A stretch of DNA of 64,000 nucleotides from Litorimonas sp964511495 (lineage in GTDB: Bacteria; Pseudomonadota; Alphaproteobacteria; Caulobacterales; Maricaulaceae). The position numbers and the translations under genes are program-made. The DNA is taken from NCBI GenBank assembly GCA_964511495.1, contig CAZEFT010000016.1:10399-74398 (forward strand), in the 5' to 3' direction. Shown here piece after piece: positions 61,344-64,000 of the stretch; the stretch's first letter is position 1, and each line of letters starts with the position of its first letter. Below the pieces are notes generated by a model. It ran no database searches, was not told the DNA's origin, and saw nothing but the letters and a program-made list of their open reading frames with translations.

Positions 61344-62351
61344 TTAGTCATTCGTCAGGACAACGCGGTAACGCGCTTTGCCGCTCTTGAGGTGATCAAT
61401 AGCGTCATTAATGTCTGACATTGGAAAATATTCGACCATAGGCTTAATATCATGTCGGGTACAAAATTCCAACATTCGGGCAACCATATCGGGTGATCCC
61501 GTATCCGACCCACCGACAGACTTACCCCCAGAAATCAGAGAAAAGGCCGGAATGCCCATAGGCTTATCGACGGCCCCGACTGTGATAAGTTGCCCATCTG
61601 AGCGCAGTGTCGAAAGATAAGTCGGCCAGTCCAAATTCACATTTACGGTTGAAAGAATGAAATCAAACTTACCATGCAAAGCTTTCATGGCGTCGGCGTC
61701 ACGACTATTGGCGATGTGATGCGCGCCCAACTCACGGAGCTCATCCGCCTTATCCATGGAAGAAGTAAAAGCCGTCACTTCACACCCCCAAGCGCGCGCA
61801 AATTGAACGGCCAAATGCCCTAACCCGCCAATACCGATAACGGCGACTCGGTCTGTTGGCTTTAAGTCATAATCCATAAGCGGGGCGAACACCGTAATAC
61901 CCCCACAAAAAAGCGGCCCGGCGGACTTTGCATCCATGCCTTCCGGCAGCGGGACGGCCCAAATATCCTGCACATAAATGCGGTCGGCAAAGCCACCGCG
62001 TGACATAATTGTCGGCATCCCTGTCATACAACGCTGCTGTGAGCCTGACAGGCAGGGTGAACAATGACGGCAGGATTTTGATGTCCATCCAATACCGACC
62101 GTTTGACCGACTTTCAGATGTTTGACGCTGTCTCCGAGACGCGAAATCGTGCCGATGGCTTCATGGCCCGGCACTAATGGGTAACGGCTCATGCCCCAAT
62201 CATTATTGATCATCGACACATCTGAATGACACAAACCACAGGCAGAGATTTCAACCTCGACATGATCAGCCGGCAAAGCACCGGGGTCATAAGAAAAAGG
62301 TTTCAGTTTGGCTCCGGCGTCTTCCGCAGCATAGGCCTTAAATTCAGACAT
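61344..62351 (-). CDS. Zinc-dependent alcohol dehydrogenase (cinnamyl/YahK type)
   Basis: 335-residue NADP-type reductase of aldehydes. Catalytic zinc ligands are C38 in CGLCHSD, the GHEAIG histidine (H63-E64), and the Cys in AGPLFCGGI. The structural zinc has all four cysteines: C94, C97, C100, C108. The nucleotide-binding motif is GIGGLGHLAVQFA. Shorter than E. coli YahK by a few residues. Convergent with the SDR gene; it follows the XRE gene on the minus strand by about 22 bases. Confidence 0.9.
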   Translation of the reverse strand: MSEFKAYAAEDAGAKLKPFSYDPGALPADHVEVEISACGLCHSDVSMINNDWGMSRYPLVPGHEAIGTISRLGDSVKHLKVGQTVGIGWTSKSCRHCSPCLSGSQQRCMTGMPTIMSRGGFADRIYVQDIWAVPLPEGMDAKSAGPLFCGGITVFAPLMDYDLKPTDRVAVIGIGGLGHLAVQFARAWGCEVTAFTSSMDKADELRELGAHHIANSRDADAMKALHGKFDFILSTVNVNLDWPTYLSTLRSDGQLITVGAVDKPMGIPAFSLISGGKSVGGSDTGSPDMVARMLEFCTRHDIKPMVEYFPMSDINDAIDHLKSGKARYRVVLTND

Positions 62352-62373
62352 AGTGTTCCTGTTAAATCAGAGT

Positions 62374-62610
62374 TTATGAGTTCGTGGTCCAATCGGAAGG
62401 ATCAAATATAAATAATCCATCAAGAGGCTCGCCTAAGACATGCGCGATACGAAAGGCCAGTTCAAGGGAGGGTGCATATTTTTCAGCCTCTACGGCAATG
62501 ATCGTTTGCCGCGTCGCACCGACACGCTTGGCGAGTTCAGCCTGAGATAAATCGGCCAAGACCCGCGCGCGCCTGATATGGTTGGTGATTTTGGATTTCT
62601 TTCCGCCCAT
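62374..62610 (-). CDS. XRE-family (Cro/C1-type) transcriptional regulator
   Basis: 78-residue repressor made of one helix-turn-helix: ITNHIRRARVLADLSQAELAKRVGATRQTIIAVEAEKYAPSLEL then a short LFIFDPSDW end. I start at ATG 62610 with GAGG eight bases before; a longer frame upstream is a shadow. One base separates it from the stop of the membrane gene before it. It resembles the small repressors that pair with two membrane proteins (DUF2178-like) and probably binds the TTACAT array upstream. Confidence 0.85.
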   Translation of the reverse strand: MGGKKSKITNHIRRARVLADLSQAELAKRVGATRQTIIAVEAEKYAPSLELAFRIAHVLGEPLDGLFIFDPSDWTTNS

Positions 62611-62611
62611 A

Positions 62612-63088
62612 TCAACCTCGATACGCCCAAAGAATTGTCCCGTGGCGATAGAGATCCGCGATATAGCTGAGTATACAAAGCGCAAACACCATTTCAGCTG
62701 GTTCAATAACAGAGACAGGGCCTTGATACGTCTCACCGACAATATATTGCAGGATCAAAGTGATCAGAATAATCGCAATACCCGCCTGTAAAATACCGTA
62801 ACCCGCATGAGAGCCTTTTCTGGCAATTTCAACGTCGCGTTCGTCTTCTTGAAATTCTGACTTCCGCTTTCTGACATCAAAAACTGCCGCAATGGTGCCG
62901 TGTACGATAGCCGTCACGATTATAAATTTGATGAATAATATACCCATTTCTTTCGGCTCAAAGCTATCTGGGTGCAGGCCAAAACCGCCCGTCATCGCTT
63001 TCCAAAACCAGATAAATACAGCGCCATCGGCCAAGAACGTAATCCAGCTCTTACGTTCCGGCTCGCTCATATCTTCAAGACGCGTCAT
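62612..63088 (-). CDS. Membrane protein with charged cytoplasmic loop
   Basis: 158 residues with four hydrophobic segments (about 18-35, 51-69, 95-117 and 131-148) and a central loop DVRKRKSEFQEDERDVEIARKGSHAGY. The EDERD...KG motif is shared with the next gene (DDERDDMIRYKAGY), so the two are paralogous. Start overlaps the upstream stop (TAATG). The motif also occurs in DUF2178-type proteins next to XRE regulators. Confidence 0.7.
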   Translation of the reverse strand: MTRLEDMSEPERKSWITFLADGAVFIWFWKAMTGGFGLHPDSFEPKEMGILFIKFIIVTAIVHGTIAAVFDVRKRKSEFQEDERDVEIARKGSHAGYGILQAGIAIILITLILQYIVGETYQGPVSVIEPAEMVFALCILSYIADLYRHGTILWAYRG

Positions 63089-63534
63089 TACGCATCTCCA
63101 ATAGCTGACATATTGCGATATCCCGCAATTTGTAGGGCATATTCAATGATCTGACTAAACACTAAACAGGCCATGATGACGTGAAACAATAAAAAGGCAT
63201 GTGTGTTTAAGACGAAGGCTATTAATGTCATAAGTAAAAACAAAGCGAGAAGGTTACCCGACATATAACCCGCTTTATAACGGATCATGTCGTCCCGTTC
63301 ATCATCAGGGTCGTTCGCTGTCTCACGCTTTATGATTGCCGCGATGATATGAGTGGGCACTGACAGAAGAATCATAATCACCGTCAGAACAACAAAAGGC
63401 ACGAAGGGGACAATCCACTCCCCTGTCGTTGTGCGGTACCATATACATATCGCGGCATAGGCTCCGCCGGCCAATAGGGTGATACCCATCATTATCCACG
63501 CGGATAGCTCCTTGAAGGATATAGTCTTCAACAT
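63088..63534 (-). CDS. Membrane protein with DERD loop motif
   Basis: 148 residues from ATG 63534 (GGAGAGGG precedes it). Four helices (about 11-31, 38-60, 84-103 and 108-128) and a loop IKRETANDPDDERDDMIRYKAGYMSGN matching its neighbour's. First gene of the three-gene module; the region upstream is an array of repeated half-sites. Function unknown; a simple membrane stress or signalling role is possible. Confidence 0.7.
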   Translation of the reverse strand: MLKTISFKELSAWIMMGITLLAGGAYAAICIWYRTTTGEWIVPFVPFVVLTVIMILLSVPTHIIAAIIKRETANDPDDERDDMIRYKAGYMSGNLLALFLLMTLIAFVLNTHAFLLFHVIMACLVFSQIIEYALQIAGYRNMSAIGDA

Positions 63535-63563
63535 AACCCTCTCCCTTTCATGTCTGATATAGT

Positions 63564-63626
63564 TTACATAATGTAATATATTTTTTACATACAAGGAAGA
63601 ATAGAAATGTAAAGTATTTTTTACAA
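63564..63626 (-). promoter_or_regulatory. Operator array of TTACAT half-sites
   Basis: Half-sites TTACAT/ATGTAA occur at 63564-63569, 63571-63576, 63585-63590 and 63607-63612, with a fifth imperfect one (TTACAA) at 63621-63626. They form the palindrome TTACAT-A-ATGTAA, a second pair spaced by 8 bases, and TGTAAA-N6-TTTACA at 63608-63625. The array covers the -10/-35 region of the membrane-protein genes, so repression by the XRE protein is the likely use. Confidence 0.7.
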
Positions 63627-63701
63627 TACAAAGATCTTTTCCGGGATTTTTCTTTTCATGGCGCTAAAAAGCGAGGTAGTGAGGATGCGGCCCATTCGCG
63701 T

Positions 63702-63809
63702 GACCCGGTAGGGTCTGCCGACCGTAGGTCGGAACGCGCGGATGCTGTTCCCGTAATATCCCAAGCCTCTCGACAGTAGGAGATGGATTGCCGTGTCGAG
63801 CACGGCAAT
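63702..63809. repeat. REP-like cluster of three hairpins
   Basis: Stems GACCC/GGGTC (63702-63715), CCGACC/GGTCGG (63718-63732) and a perfect 9-bp ATTGCCGTG/CACGGCAAT with a 5-base loop (63787-63809). The last motif, GGATTGCCGTG..CACGGCAATGAC, recalls dispersed palindromes seen in many alphaproteobacterial genomes. No coding frame. Confidence 0.55.
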
Positions 63810-64000
63810 GACGGGTTGTTGGGGTAGTTTGTGTTACGTCTTCATATCGCTTGCTTTGTCTCTCATTGCTTTCGTTGTTATCTTTCTGTGTTTCGTTTGG
63901 TTCGTTTCAGTCTTCGAAAAAAAGTGGGCGTCTGCGGGGTTGTGAGGATGTTGGCGGTAAACCACGGATAGCTAAAAGGTGTTTTCACATCCACACAAAG

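Larger units (their letters stand above)
63535..64000. other. Gene-free right end
   Basis: 466 bases with no convincing gene up to the window edge. From left to right: operator array and promoter of the membrane-protein module, three hairpins (63702-63809) that look like a repeat element, then a T-rich stretch with no clear feature. A gene could begin beyond the edge. Confidence 0.6.

Noticed and set aside
1..64000. tRNA, rRNA or tmRNA genes
   Set aside because: I saw no cloverleaf-type or conserved rRNA sequence by eye; a tRNAscan or barrnap run would be decisive.

Overview
The window looks like ordinary chromosome from an alphaproteobacterium, most likely a marine, moderately low-GC member of the Hyphomonadaceae/Caulobacterales group. 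The case rests on an IscR-type regulator heading a long suf operon, a two-helix plus coiled-coil protein resembling TipN, a bactofilin paired with an M23 peptidase, a large TonB-dependent receptor, an alphaproteobacterial RpoH, and the gene order prfB - PBP1A - amidase - RNase E. I saw no tRNA, rRNA, prophage, CRISPR array or intact insertion sequence. The genus is inference.

Layout. 1-3.3 kb (minus): threonine catabolism (kbl-tdh), then a nitroreductase resembling iodotyrosine deiodinase and the start of an MFS transporter. 3.4-11 kb: a Fe-S uracil-DNA glycosylase, convergent with penicillin-binding protein 1C and its alpha-2-macroglobulin partner. 11-15.4 kb: a candidate small RNA, an HPt protein, a CPBP protease and the TipN-like protein. 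15.8-22.3 kb: TonB receptor, RluD, RpoH, hemerythrin protein and acyl desaturase. 22.5-33.6 kb (minus): one nearly unbroken operon of about 19 genes, iscR - nifS-like - sufB - (TM protein, Rid, cupin, AT-rich TM protein) - sufC - repeat element - sufD - four tiny membrane proteins - sufS - sufT - sufA - two membrane proteins - yjbR. 33.8-43 kb: hydrolase, M1 aminopeptidase, AnmK, TyrS, a YhdP/AsmA-like giant and a Bcp peroxiredoxin. 43-51 kb: DUF455 ferritin-like protein, M23 peptidase with bactofilin, prfB with its programmed frameshift, PBP1A and amidase. 51-61 kb (plus): RNase E, BepA-like protease, DsbA-like lipoprotein, radA, cvpA-purF and an SDR. 61-64 kb (minus): an alcohol dehydrogenase and a small XRE-plus-two-membrane-protein module with an array of TTACAT half-sites in front of it, ending in a repeat-rich stretch.

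The genes fall into three main themes. Fe-S assembly under an IscR-like sensor uses two cysteine desulfurases and carries uncharacterised passenger genes. Cell-wall synthesis, recycling and shape involve PBP1C/A2M, PBP1A, amidase, M23/bactofilin and AnmK. Information processing and stress involve RpoH, RNase E, RF2, RadA, UDG and RluD.

The least explained items are the cluster of two-helix microproteins inside the suf operon, the structured RNA candidate at 11.1-11.26 kb, the inverted-repeat element between sufD and sufC, and the XRE/membrane-protein module with its operator array.
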